A DNA stretch of 64,000 bases, taken from the NCBI GenBank assembly GCA_002482505.1, contig DLGD01000009.1:1-64000 (forward strand), written 5' to 3'. This DNA comes from Christensenella sp. UBA7703. GTDB taxonomy: Bacteria > Bacillota > Clostridia > Christensenellales > CAG-138. Below are positions 18,247 to 26,332 of this stretch, one piece after another. The translations under genes were made by a program, and so were the position numbers. The notes beneath the pieces are model-generated. The model ran no database searches. It was not told where the DNA came from and worked only from the letters and a program-made list of their open reading frames with translations. Numbering within the stretch: the first letter of the stretch is position 1; the number at the start of each line of letters is the position of its first letter.

Positions 18247-18693
18247 CTAGATGTAATACATCGCCGCGTCGTCGCCTTTGTGCCTCTCGCTGGCAAGAAC
18301 AAGGTCTTCCAGCGTAACCTGCGAAAGTGAAGCGGCAACCGCGTCGTCCAGGACCTGAAATGCGGACTCCCGCATGGCATACTCAATCTCCGGCGCTCTC
18401 TGTGCTACGGTTTCCTCGGTTTTGTCAAAAAGCCCAGTCTCTACGGCGGTGAGGACATCCAACACGCTGATTTGCCCCGGGGAACAGGAGAGGAGATAAC
18501 CGCCTTGTGCACCCTTGACTGAAGTGACCAGCTCTCCGCGCTTGAGCAGAGAAAACACTTGCTCTAAATAGATTTTTGAGATGCCAAGCCGCTCCGAAAT
18601 GCTGATGAGCGTGACAGACTCGCCGCTGTGATGCTGCTGCGCCATGTGGATGACGGAAGCCAGCGCATAGCGTCCCTTTGCGGAAATTCTCAT
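18247..18693 (-). CDS. Rrf2-family regulator, CymR-like
   Basis: A 148-aa winged-helix regulator. MRISAKGRYAL, SISERLGISKIYLEQVFSLL and VKGAQGGYLL are the standard Rrf2 motifs. The three cysteines that hold the Fe-S cluster in IscR and NsrR are absent; the only Cys is in LLSCSPG. The C-terminus, TLEDLVLASE followed by AMYYI, resembles CymR, the cysteine-metabolism repressor of Firmicutes, which also lacks a cluster and acts with CysK. The gene lies downstream of a polar amino acid transporter on the same strand (221-bp gap), which fits a role in sulphur amino acid uptake. That link is inferred. Confidence 0.9.
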   Translation of the reverse strand: MRISAKGRYALASVIHMAQQHHSGESVTLISISERLGISKIYLEQVFSLLKRGELVTSVKGAQGGYLLSCSPGQISVLDVLTAVETGLFDKTEETVAQRAPEIEYAMRESAFQVLDDAVAASLSQVTLEDLVLASERHKGDDAAMYYI

Positions 18694-18838
18694 AGAGCAG
18701 AATCCCCTTTATCCTATTAAATAACTATGTTTAATGATATATGATTTTGCGAATGCTGTCAAGGCTACTGAAACGCATTCGCGCACTTCTCGAAGCGGAA
18801 GTCCTGCACGATTCTTCTTCCCTAAGAGAGAAAACGAA

Positions 18839-18857
18839 CGCCGCTTTTCGGACGGCG
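18839..18857 (-). terminator. Weak terminator-like hairpin after the ABC transporter genes
   Basis: The stem CGCCG/CGGCG with a 9-nt loop is followed on the minus strand by TTCGTTTTC. It lies 58 bp downstream of the ATP-binding gene. The stem is short, so this is a tentative call. The rest of the 18694-18914 gap shows nothing else. Confidence 0.35.
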
Positions 18858-18914
18858 CTACGGATGCGTTTCAAACGATGTTTTGCTGCAGATCGAAGCG
18901 TTTTAGAAGAGGTG

Positions 18915-19685
18915 TTACAGCACACTCCGAAGAAAGCTGATCGCCTTTTCATTTGTCGGGTGATCGAAGATATCCTTCGGCGCGCCTTCTTCAAGGATCA
19001 TGCCATCCGCCATGAACACCACACGGTCGGCAACCTCTCTGGCAAATCCCATCTCGTGCGTGACGCAGAGCATGGTCATACCCTGTTTGGCAAGCTGCTT
19101 CATAACGCCAAGCACTTCGCCGACAAGCTCGGGATCAAGCGCGCTCGTGGGTTCGTCAAAGAGCATGATCTCCGGCTCCATCGCGAGTGCGCGGGCGATT
19201 GCAACGCGCTGCTGCTGTCCGCCGGAAAGCTTGCTGGGGTAGACGTCCAGCTTGTCCGAAAGTCCGACGCGTTCGATGATCTCTTCCGCAAGTTTTTTTG
19301 CCGCTTCCGGCGTTTTTTTGCGGACGAGTACCTGCGCGATCATCACGTTTTCCAGCACGGTCTTGTGCGGGAACAGATTGAACCGCTGGAAGACCATGCC
19401 CATCTCGAGAAGCATTGCCTTCTGCGCTTCCGGCTCCGCGCGGTGGATCGTGCGGTTGTGCTCGCGATGCAAAAACAGCTCATCTTTGATGAAGATTTTG
19501 CCGCTTGTGATCTTCTCCAGCTGGTTGAGCGAGCGAAGATAGGTCGACTTTCCCGCGCCGGAAGGGCCGATGATGCAGATCACCTCGCCTTTTTTGACGG
19601 AGAGGTTGACATCCTTCAAAACCTCGAGAGACCCGAAGCTTTTGTAGAGATGTTCTGTGCTGAGAATATATTGATAATCACTCAT
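18915..19685 (-). CDS. Polar amino acid ABC transporter, ATP-binding protein
   Basis: A 256-aa GlnQ/HisP-type ATPase that drives uptake of a polar amino acid. The Walker A motif is GPSGAGKST (about 39-47), the Q-loop is MVFQRFNLFPH, the signature is LSGGQQQR, Walker B is IMLFDEPTSALD and the switch is VTHEM. The Q-loop and LFPH motif are typical of the polar amino acid subfamily. It lies 65 bp after the permease gene and is the last gene of a substrate-binding/permease/ATPase operon on the minus strand. The exact substrate cannot be read from the sequence. Confidence 0.94.
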   Translation of the reverse strand: MSDYQYILSTEHLYKSFGSLEVLKDVNLSVKKGEVICIIGPSGAGKSTYLRSLNQLEKITSGKIFIKDELFLHREHNRTIHRAEPEAQKAMLLEMGMVFQRFNLFPHKTVLENVMIAQVLVRKKTPEAAKKLAEEIIERVGLSDKLDVYPSKLSGGQQQRVAIARALAMEPEIMLFDEPTSALDPELVGEVLGVMKQLAKQGMTMLCVTHEMGFAREVADRVVFMADGMILEEGAPKDIFDHPTNEKAISFLRSVL

Positions 19686-19750
19686 ATACGTGCCCTACTC
19701 ACAAATCGAAAGTCGTTCTTAAACATAACACAATTTCTCTCTCGCACAAA

Positions 19751-20791
19751 TCACTCATAGATCGAAAGCCGTTTTTCGATCTTGCCAAAGAGTAATGTGA
19801 AGATCGCGGTGATGACCAGATAGATCAACAGCGCGGGGATAAACACGAGATAGTTGCCTTCGCTGGTCATGATGGTTTTGGAGATTGTCGTGATATCCAT
19901 CAAAGAGATGGCAAACACGAGGGAAACGTCCTTGATCATCATGACAAATTCGTTGCACAGCGGGGGAATCATGCGGCGAATGGACTGCGGAATGATGATG
20001 GTGCGCATCATCTGGCCGTAGCTCATGCCGAGTGCCTTTGCCGCTTCGTTTTGTCCTTTGTCGATGGATTGAATCGCCGCGCGGACGATCTCCGCGCAAT
20101 AGGCGGCGGCGTTGAGCGAAAACGCAATCAGCGCCGCGATGAACGCGCCTTTGTAGACCGCCTCCGGATCGCCTGCACTAAAGAGGCTTCTCCAGGAGAA
20201 ACCAAAGATTCCGGGCACGGAAAAATAGATCACAAACATCTGAATCAACAGCGGCGTGCCACGGAAAAAGAAGATATACGCGCTGCTGATCTTGCTGATG
20301 AGTTTATTTTCAGAAATCTTACCAAGCGCCAGAAAAACGCTCATGATTGCGCCGATACCCATCGAAAGCGTGGTGAGCAAGAGCGTGAGTTTCACGCCGT
20401 GCAGCAGGTTTTCTCCCGTGCCAAGCATACGGTAGGTGTAGTTCACCATCTGGCCCGCGAACTTCCAGCCGCCTTCATCCGCGCCATAGATCGCGCCCGC
20501 GAAGCCGACATAGGACTCCTTGATTGCGCTGGCGCCGGAGGTGGTGAAGGAGATATAGTTCATCACGCCGAGGTTATTATACGTGATGGTGAGGGACTTT
20601 CTGCTGCTGGTCTTCTCTTCCTCAATGATCTGTTTGATCGCAGGCGAGGCGTTGTTCAGCATATCCTGCTCCGAAACATTGATTGCGGAGAGGACGAAAA
20701 CAAGCACCAAAGCCGCCACGATTAGAATGACGGCTGTCTTGGTGGAGCGCTGCCAGTGTTTGAAGGTCACGAGTTTTTTTAGCTTGCTCAT
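19751..20791 (-). CDS. Polar amino acid ABC transporter, permease with long N-terminal segment
   Basis: A 346-aa HisM/GlnP-type permease. The cytoplasmic coupling motif EAAKALGMSYGQMMRTIIIPQ is clear. Five core membrane helices occupy about residues 120-340. The N-terminal 115 residues are unusual: one membrane helix (about 20-40) followed by about 75 polar residues that would lie outside. Family members are usually about 220-250 aa. Only one permease gene is present, so it probably works as a homodimer. The gene lies 99 bp after the binding-protein gene; this gap holds a GGCGC/GCGCC hairpin (about 20833-20862) that may lower expression relative to the binding protein. Confidence 0.92.
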   Translation of the reverse strand: MSKLKKLVTFKHWQRSTKTAVILIVAALVLVFVLSAINVSEQDMLNNASPAIKQIIEEEKTSSRKSLTITYNNLGVMNYISFTTSGASAIKESYVGFAGAIYGADEGGWKFAGQMVNYTYRMLGTGENLLHGVKLTLLLTTLSMGIGAIMSVFLALGKISENKLISKISSAYIFFFRGTPLLIQMFVIYFSVPGIFGFSWRSLFSAGDPEAVYKGAFIAALIAFSLNAAAYCAEIVRAAIQSIDKGQNEAAKALGMSYGQMMRTIIIPQSIRRMIPPLCNEFVMMIKDVSLVFAISLMDITTISKTIMTSEGNYLVFIPALLIYLVITAIFTLLFGKIEKRLSIYE

Positions 20792-20890
20792 GTTGTCTCG
20801 CTATCTGATGGATGATGGAAAAGATTCCGGCCGGCGCAGGCAATTTTGCGTTGACCCGCGCCAGCCGAAAGAAGCGGTTGTCTGTTTTGC

Positions 20891-21715
20891 TTATTTGCCG
20901 AACCAGTAGGCAACGTTGGATTCAAAGAAGCCTTCTGCGGTCAGCTTTGCAATTGCATCGTTGATTGCGGCTTGCAGAGCGGTGTTGTCCATCGCCACAG
21001 CAACGCCGAACTGTTCCGGTTCGCTCTCGTCCTGGAAGATCTTCACAAACTTGTCCGGGTTGGAGGCGAGGTAACCGTCCGCAACGGTGGAGTCAACAAC
21101 GACCGCATCCACTTCGCCGTTTTCCAGCTGAGTGAAGCAAGTGGTGACCTTTTCGTTGGCGGAGATCGTCGCATCGATGGAACCGGTGCTCACATAGTCC
21201 GACATCAGGATGTCTGAGGTGGTTTCCTTCTGCACGGAGATGGAGAGGCCGTTGAGATCAAGGAAGCTCGCGATTTTGCCGGCATAGTCTTTTTTCACGA
21301 CGACTGCCTGATAGTTGTTGATGTAGGGTTCAGAGAAGAGCATGCTGGCTTTGCGTTCTTCGGTGATGGTCACGGCGGAGATGACGCAGTCATAGTTCAC
21401 GCCGATGCCCTGGAAGATACCGTCCCAAGCGGTGTTGACGAAGTTGACGGTCACGCCGAGTTTTTCGCCAAGGGCTTTGGCAAAATCAATGTCGTAGCCG
21501 ATCGGGGTGGTGCCGTCCTCGGCAAAATCCTCAAACGGAGGATAGCCGATCTCCATGCCGACGGTCAGGACACCGTCCTGCATGAGTTTTACACTAGACA
21601 TATCCACGCTGGCTGCCGCGGCGGCGGGGACTTCCTCCGCGGTCTTTGCCGCGCAGGCCGCAAAGGAGAGCAGCATCATGACAGACAGTGCAAGGGCAAA
21701 TAGCTTCTTTATCAT
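20891..21715 (-). CDS. Polar amino acid ABC transporter, substrate-binding lipoprotein
   Basis: A 274-aa family 3 solute-binding protein. The ATG at 21715 is chosen because AGGAGG lies about 8 nt upstream and it gives a perfect lipoprotein signal peptide (MIKKLFALALS ... SFAAC); a longer frame from 21835 has no ribosome binding site. The mature part has the expected VGMEIGYPPFEDF, GYDIDFAKALGEKLG and a central DAVVVDSTVADGY hinge segment. It binds an amino acid outside the membrane and delivers it to the permease encoded next. A palindrome very like the cadA operators lies in its leader. Substrate unknown; cystine or another polar amino acid is possible. Confidence 0.93.
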   Translation of the reverse strand: MIKKLFALALSVMMLLSFAACAAKTAEEVPAAAAASVDMSSVKLMQDGVLTVGMEIGYPPFEDFAEDGTTPIGYDIDFAKALGEKLGVTVNFVNTAWDGIFQGIGVNYDCVISAVTITEERKASMLFSEPYINNYQAVVVKKDYAGKIASFLDLNGLSISVQKETTSDILMSDYVSTGSIDATISANEKVTTCFTQLENGEVDAVVVDSTVADGYLASNPDKFVKIFQDESEPEQFGVAVAMDNTALQAAINDAIAKLTAEGFFESNVAYWFGK

Positions 21716-21740
21716 TTGATTCAATCCTCCTAAAAAAATA

Positions 21741-21761
21741 GAAGTTGAACAACTCAACTTC
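21741..21761. promoter_or_regulatory. Palindrome resembling the cadA operator, upstream of the binding-protein gene
   Basis: GAAGTTGA (21741-21748) and TCAACTTC (21754-21761) form a perfect 8-bp inverted repeat with a 5-nt centre, 25 bp before the start codon. It contains the same AGTTGA/TCAACT half-sites as the two palindromes at the cadA promoter, but those have an 8-nt centre. This is a candidate ArsR-family regulator site. Because the spacing differs, it may instead be bound by a different regulator. Confidence 0.5.
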
Positions 21762-22023
21762 ATTGTTTGCATTAAAATAGCATAGATATACGGTGATGTC
21801 AATATGAAATTTATAATTATAAGCAAAAAATCCACTTAATCCGTGAAAATTCACGAAATGCGGATAAATAATCCAGTTAGTTGCATAAACATGCATATAT
21901 GTTACATAATAATGCGACGATACGATTCAACAATGATCGAGCGGCAAAGCTATGAGATAAGAGTGGGAGAAACACGCCAAAGAAGCGCACAGCCCCGGCG
22001 ATCTGTTTGCAAACAAACCGTCA

Positions 22024-22401
22024 TTACCCTTCCTTTGTCTCGCAGGATTCGCGGATATGTTCAAGGCCCATTTCGAAAATCTGACGCACATGGTCGTCCG
22101 CCAGGGCATAATAGATGTTCTTCCCGTCGCGGCGATTGATGACGAGGTTTGCGTCCCGCAGCGCGCGGAGCTGATGCGAAATTGCGGACTTGGTCATGTT
22201 CAAAAGCGCTGCAAGGTCGCAAACACAAAGCTCATGTTCGTCCAGAGCCCACATGATTTTGGCGCGCGTGCTGTCGCCCAGAACTTTGAAGAAGTCCGAA
22301 AGATCGTAGAGTTCGCTCTCTTCCGGCATGTTTCGTTTGACCAAATTGACCACATCCGCATGGATGATGTCGCAATCGCACACATAATCTTCTCTTGCCA
22401 T
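22024..22401 (-). CDS. cadC: CadC-type ArsR-family metal sensor
   Basis: A 125-aa winged-helix repressor. The ATG at 22401 is supported by AGAAAGGG about 8 nt upstream; a longer frame from 22449 lacks one. The N-terminus has YVCDCDIIHADVV and the DNA-binding region has ELCVCDLAALL, the two cysteine sites that bind Cd, Pb or Zn in CadC. The recognition helix is MTKSAISHQLRALRDANLV. It is divergent from the cadA operon; metal binding should release it from the operators there. The C-terminus (GLEHIRESCETKEG) is short, and one more Cys lies in it. Confidence 0.93.
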   Translation of the reverse strand: MAREDYVCDCDIIHADVVNLVKRNMPEESELYDLSDFFKVLGDSTRAKIMWALDEHELCVCDLAALLNMTKSAISHQLRALRDANLVINRRDGKNIYYALADDHVRQIFEMGLEHIRESCETKEG

Positions 22402-22510
22402 CGTGTTGCCCTTTCTGTATACGGCCCGCCGGTTACGAATGGCGAGCATAATTCTTCCTATATCATAACACGCAATTCAAAAAATCAACGAGAATAAATC
22501 AAAAACGCTC

Positions 22511-22569
22511 TTGACAGTTGAGCGGGCATTCAACTATAATGACTTTGAAAGTTGAGCAACTGTTCAACT
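22511..22569 (+). promoter_or_regulatory. cadA promoter with two embedded palindromic operators
   Basis: A near-consensus promoter is visible: -35 TTGACA (22511-22516), an 18-bp spacer and -10 TATAAT (22535-22540). The first palindrome, AGTTGA (22516-22521) / TCAACT (22530-22535), fills the spacer exactly. A second with the same half-sites and the same 8-nt centre lies at 22550-22569, over the likely transcription start. The two are 34 bp apart. Repressor bound here would block RNA polymerase; CadC from the adjacent gene is the natural candidate. Confidence 0.88.
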
Positions 22570-22648
22570 GTTTGCGACAAAAAGCGGATAACGAAATCAT
22601 GGGTTACAAATGAGATAGGCTGCCTATAGCAGCAGAAGAGGGAAGAGC

Positions 22649-22870
22649 ATGAAGAAGGTATGTCGATTGGATGGATTGGGTTGCGCAAACTGCGCGGCAA
22701 AGATTGAAAACGCGGTGGCAAAGCTCGACGGCGTTTCCGCTGCCAGCGTGAATTTTATGACCACCAAGATGGTGATTGAAGGCGAAGAGGCGCGCATGGA
22801 CGAAATCATGGCGCAGGCAACCGCCATCGTAAAGAAAATTGAACCGGATGTCGTCGTGCGAAAGGCGTAA
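22649..22870 (+). CDS. Stand-alone heavy-metal-associated (HMA) protein
   Basis: A 73-aa ferredoxin-fold metal-binding protein with the GCANCAAKIE motif (about residues 12-21) and the usual VNFMTTKM strand. In most CadA proteins this domain is fused to the N-terminus of the ATPase; here it is a separate gene ending 4 bp before cadA. It should hand metal to the pump. AGAGG lies about 9 nt before the ATG. First gene of the metal-efflux operon. Confidence 0.9.
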   Translation: MKKVCRLDGLGCANCAAKIENAVAKLDGVSAASVNFMTTKMVIEGEEARMDEIMAQATAIVKKIEPDVVVRKA

Positions 22871-22874
22871 AGAT

Positions 22875-24740
22875 ATGAAGTTCAGCGAGAATCAAAAACG
22901 ACTCGTCAAAACCCTGATCGGAGCCGCGGTATACGTGGCTGCCATTGCTACGCGTGTGGAAGGCAGCCTCTATTCACTCGGTGCGTTCCTTGCGGCGTAT
23001 TTCATCATCGGCGGGGACGTGCTCTGGCGTGCGATTCGCAACATCCTGCGCGGGAAAGTGTTTGACGAAAACTTTCTGATGAGCCTTGCCACCGTCGGCG
23101 CGTTCATCGTTGGCGATTTTGCCGAGGCGGTCGCGGTCATGCTGTTTTATCAGGTGGGCGAGCTGTTTCAGGATTACGCTGTGGATCAATCCCGCAAGTC
23201 AATTGCAGGACTGATGGACATCCGTCCCGATTATGCGAATGTGCAGCGCGGCGATACGCTGGAAAAGGTTGACCCCGACGAGGTGAAGGTTGACGAGATC
23301 ATCGTCATCAAACCCGGCGAGCGCGTGCCGCTGGATGCGGTTGTGCTCAGCGGGAGTTCGTCGGTCGACACCTCCGCGCTCACGGGCGAATCCCTCCCGC
23401 GGGACGTGGAGGAGGGCGATACGCTCCTCAGCGGCTGCATCAATATCAGCGGGCTTGTCACCGCGCGGGTCACAAAGGAATATGGCGAATCCACCGTCAG
23501 CAAGATTCTCGATCTTGTGGAGAACGCGGGAAACAAGAAATCCCAGTCCGAGAACTTCATCACGAAGTTTGCGGGGTACTATACGCCCGCCGTCGTGATC
23601 ATTGCGGCGCTGCTCGCGCTTATTCCGCCGCTGGTTGTGCCGGGCGCTACTTTTCAGGATTGGATCTATCGCGGGCTGATCTTCCTCGTCATCTCCTGCC
23701 CGTGTGCGCTGGTGATCTCGATTCCGCTGAGCTTCTTCGGCGGTATCGGCGGGGCTTCGCGCAGGGGTATCCTTGTGAAAGGCAGCAATTACCTTGAGGC
23801 ACTGGCTCAGACGGAGATTGTCGTGTTCGACAAAACGGGTACGCTCACCAAGGGAATCTTTCAGGTACAGCAGATTTCGCCCGTCGGCATTTCTGCGGAA
23901 GAACTGCTGGAGATCGCGGCTTATGCGGAGAGTTACAGCAACCACCCAATCTCACTCTCGCTGCAAAAGGCGTATGGCAGGGCGATTGACTCGGCGCGCA
24001 TCAGCGGAGTGGAGGAGACATCCGGCCACGGCGTGACCGCGCAGGTGGATGGAAAGACGGTTGCCGCAGGCAACGCGAAGCTCATGCGCCGCCTCGGCAT
24101 CGCGTTTACGGAGCCGGTGGATGTCATCGGCACGGTTGTCTACGTCGCGCAGGACGGGGTGTATCGCGGGTCGATCCTGATTGCGGACGAAGTCAAGGAG
24201 GACGCAAAGCGCGCCATCGCTGAACTCAAAGAGGCGGGGATCCGGCAGACCATCATGCTCACGGGCGACGCAAAACGCATCGGCGAGCGGGTCTCTACCG
24301 AGCTGGGGCTGGATCGTGTGTATACGGAACTGCTGCCGGCGGACAAGGTGGAGAAGGTCGAGGCGCTGTTTACCGAGAAGTCCCCGCGCGGAAAGCTCGC
24401 GTTTGTGGGCGACGGAATCAACGACGCGCCGGTGCTCGCAAGAGCAGACATCGGCATCGCGATGGGCGGGCTTGGTTCGGACGCGGCGATCGAGGCGGCG
24501 GACATCGTCATCATGACCGATGAACCGAGCAAGATTGCAACCGCGATTCGCGTTTCGAAAAAGACGCTGCGCATCGTGAAACAGAACATCACATTCGCGC
24601 TGCTGGTGAAGGCGGTTGTGCTTCTGCTCGGCGCGCTGGGAATTGCCAGCATGTGGGCGGCAATCTTCGCGGATGTCGGCGTTGCGATGCTCGCGATTCT
24701 CAACGCCATCCGCATGCTGAATGTGAAGAGTATCAGGTAG
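22875..24740 (+). CDS. cadA: Cadmium/zinc-exporting P1B-type ATPase
   Basis: A 621-aa heavy-metal pump. The start is placed at ATG 22875, 4 bp after the HMA gene, with AAAGG upstream. It has the CPC metal site in a membrane helix (C275, C277), the phosphorylated aspartate in DKTGT (D319), the P1B signature NHPIS, SGHGV, TGD and GDGINDAPVLARADIGIAMG. A C-terminal VGVAMLAILNAIRM segment carries the Asp/Asn features of Zn/Cd/Pb pumps rather than copper pumps. The N-terminal HMA domain found in typical members is absent because it is encoded separately. Regulated with the HMA gene by the upstream CadC-type operators. Confidence 0.94.
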   Translation: MKFSENQKRLVKTLIGAAVYVAAIATRVEGSLYSLGAFLAAYFIIGGDVLWRAIRNILRGKVFDENFLMSLATVGAFIVGDFAEAVAVMLFYQVGELFQDYAVDQSRKSIAGLMDIRPDYANVQRGDTLEKVDPDEVKVDEIIVIKPGERVPLDAVVLSGSSSVDTSALTGESLPRDVEEGDTLLSGCINISGLVTARVTKEYGESTVSKILDLVENAGNKKSQSENFITKFAGYYTPAVVIIAALLALIPPLVVPGATFQDWIYRGLIFLVISCPCALVISIPLSFFGGIGGASRRGILVKGSNYLEALAQTEIVVFDKTGTLTKGIFQVQQISPVGISAEELLEIAAYAESYSNHPISLSLQKAYGRAIDSARISGVEETSGHGVTAQVDGKTVAAGNAKLMRRLGIAFTEPVDVIGTVVYVAQDGVYRGSILIADEVKEDAKRAIAELKEAGIRQTIMLTGDAKRIGERVSTELGLDRVYTELLPADKVEKVEALFTEKSPRGKLAFVGDGINDAPVLARADIGIAMGGLGSDAAIEAADIVIMTDEPSKIATAIRVSKKTLRIVKQNITFALLVKAVVLLLGALGIASMWAAIFADVGVAMLAILNAIRMLNVKSIR

Positions 24741-24775
24741 TATTTGGAGGGTTCCAAACAATACATAGAGACAGA

Positions 24776-24809
24776 AACGCCCGCGTTACCTGCATGGTTC
24801 GCGGGCGTT
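24776..24809 (+). terminator. Terminator-like hairpin after cadA
   Basis: The arms AACGCCCGCG (24776-24785) and CGCGGGCGTT (24800-24809) make a perfect 10-bp stem with a 14-nt loop, 35 bp after the cadA stop. It lacks a good T tail. Confidence 0.6.
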
Positions 24810-24855
24810 GCTTGCGTGATTCGGTATCTTCATTATAAGTACGTATGAAAACAAA

Positions 24856-24881
24856 CCCCCGCCAGCACTTGCCAACGGGGG
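24856..24881 (-). terminator. Intrinsic terminator of the Rieske/DUF2892 genes
   Basis: On the minus strand the stem CCCCCG/CGGGGG with further inner pairing is followed by TTTGTTTTC. It lies about 42 bp downstream of the DUF2892 gene. Confidence 0.75.
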
Positions 24882-24922
24882 CTACGAACAAAACCATCAA
24901 AAACGAGTTCGGGGGCAAAGGA

Positions 24923-25114
24923 TTACGATTTGTTTGTATTGATCTTAAAGATCGAATAGATTGGGCAGGTGCCAACCAACCCGGTGATGAGCGGAATTAA
25001 GCCAATCAGCCCGATCCAGCGAATGCCGCCGGAGAGGAATATGACCAAGCTCAACAGTGCAATGCCGACGATAATACGAATCCAGCGATCCACTTGTCCT
25101 ACATTCTTTTTCAT
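24923..25114 (-). CDS. DUF2892 (YgaP-like) small membrane protein
   Basis: A 63-aa protein with the DUF2892 pattern: MKKNVGQVDRWIRIIVG followed by two membrane helices (about 14-30 and 34-50) around a GLIGLIPLITGLVGTCPIYSI segment. The family often stands alone or is fused to rhodanese domains; function is unknown, possibly linked to sulphur or iron chemistry. Same strand as the Rieske gene, 73 bp after it. Confidence 0.85.
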   Translation of the reverse strand: MKKNVGQVDRWIRIIVGIALLSLVIFLSGGIRWIGLIGLIPLITGLVGTCPIYSIFKINTNKS

Positions 25115-25187
25115 GTTCCGATCCTTCTTTCTCGATTCAAAATCTGAGCTGCGTCGTATTTTCCGGCGAATGTTATTTCATGTTTCG

Positions 25188-25517
25188 TTATGTGAGTTCA
25201 ACGAGTATGTCTTTTCCCTCAATCTTCACAGGGAGCGCCGTCGCATCGCCGACCTTCATCTGGACAAACGCAATCTTCGCGTTGCCAAGGTTTTTGCCCG
25301 TGCGGACATCAAATTTTGCCCCGTGCCGCGGGCAGGTGATCGTTGCGCCATCCAGGGTTCCGTCCGCGAGTGAACCACCCATGTGCGGACATTTGTTGTT
25401 GAGCGCATAAAACGCGCCGTCCACATTTGCAAGGAGAACTGTCTTTCCGTTGAGCGGGAACCCCTTCTTTTCACCGGGAGCGATCATGCCTGTTTCTGCA
25501 ATTTTTACAAATGACAT
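25188..25517 (-). CDS. Small Rieske-type [2Fe-2S] ferredoxin
   Basis: A 109-aa protein holding a Rieske cluster: C43-P-H45 and C62-P-R-H65 in KCPHMGG and TCPRHGAKFD. It has no membrane helix and no oxygenase domain, so it is a soluble electron carrier of the BphF/NirD type. It is divergent from ferritin, which suggests a shared role in iron handling or oxygen defence. On the minus strand an extended -10 (TGG-TATAAT, 25550-25542) stands 25 bp upstream of the start. Confidence 0.92.
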   Translation of the reverse strand: MSFVKIAETGMIAPGEKKGFPLNGKTVLLANVDGAFYALNNKCPHMGGSLADGTLDGATITCPRHGAKFDVRTGKNLGNAKIAFVQMKVGDATALPVKIEGKDILVELT

Positions 25518-25600
25518 TTTCGATTCACCTCACTTTTCCTTATTATACCACCGTTACGCGGAAAAACTGTGTCTAAGTCACTGGAGAAAAAAACAGCCTC

Positions 25601-25630
25601 TTGCACAACGTGACAAAAGCACTGTATTAT
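25601..25630 (+). promoter_or_regulatory. Ferritin promoter
   Basis: A -35 TTGCAC (25601-25606), an 18-bp spacer and a -10 TATTAT (25625-25630), ending 80 bp before the ferritin start. Confidence 0.6.
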
Positions 25631-25710
25631 GGAGTAAGACAATGTATACTTACATCAACAACATGGGAAATACAGTAAGAGAGAACACGAGAGAAAGGGA
25701 GAATACACAC

Positions 25711-26223
25711 ATGTTTTCTGACAAAGTAAAAAAACTATTGAACGAACAGATCACGAAGGAATTTTACTCCGCATATCTGTATCTGGACTTCGTAAACTAT
25801 TATGAAGAGCAGGGCCTAAAGGGCTTTGCCAACTGGTTTATGGTGCAGGCACAGGAGGAGCGCGACCACGCGCTGCTGTTCATCAAGTATATGCAAAACA
25901 ACGACATCAAGGTCACGCTGGAGGCAATCGGTAAACCCGATGTGGTCATGAAGAAACACATCGACGCGCTCTGCGCTTCACTCACGCATGAGCAGTTTGT
26001 CACCGCATCGATCCACACGATCTATGAGGCAGCGTATGAGGACAAGGACTTCCGCACCATGCAGTTCCTCGACTGGTTTGTCAAGGAGCAGGCGGAGGAG
26101 GAGACCAACGCCAACGACAACATCAAGAAGATGGAGCTCTTCGGCACCGACAGCAAGGGGCTTTACATGCTCGATCAGGAGATGGGCGCGCGCGTCTACA
26201 CACCGCCGAGCCTTGTTCTCTAA
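25711..26223 (+). CDS. ftnA: Bacterial non-haem ferritin
   Basis: A 170-aa ferritin that oxidises Fe(II) and stores the iron as mineral inside a 24-subunit shell. The ATG at 25711 has AAAGGGAG about 8 nt upstream; longer frames from 25450 have no support. Ferroxidase residues E17, E50 and H53 are in the same positions as in E. coli FtnA, with further acidic residues in KEQAEEETN. No haem-binding Met of the bacterioferritin type is seen. Divergent from the Rieske gene and ended by a strong terminator. Confidence 0.95.
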   Translation: MFSDKVKKLLNEQITKEFYSAYLYLDFVNYYEEQGLKGFANWFMVQAQEERDHALLFIKYMQNNDIKVTLEAIGKPDVVMKKHIDALCASLTHEQFVTASIHTIYEAAYEDKDFRTMQFLDWFVKEQAEEETNANDNIKKMELFGTDSKGLYMLDQEMGARVYTPPSLVL

Positions 26224-26249
26224 TACAACAAAACGAACATACACAAAGA

Positions 26250-26276
26250 CCGCCGGGAAATCGGCGGCCTTTTTTT
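26250..26276 (+). terminator. Intrinsic terminator of ferritin
   Basis: The stem CCGCCG (26250-26255) / CGGCGG (26262-26267) is followed by CC and seven Ts. Confidence 0.92.
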
Positions 26277-26332
26277 ACGCTGCGTTTCGATTTTATCCTT
26301 ATTCTCGTCTATACGGACGTAAAGGCGAGATT

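Noticed and set aside
18731..18994. Small open frames in the gap between the ATP-binding gene and the Rrf2 gene
   Set aside because: They lack ribosome binding sites and overlap the ATP-binding gene or the Rrf2 promoter region; products are Arg/Ser-rich with no domain.
25450..25710. N-terminal extension of ferritin
   Set aside because: It would include the promoter and run over the start of the Rieske gene; the ATG at 25711 has a ribosome binding site and the standard ferritin start.
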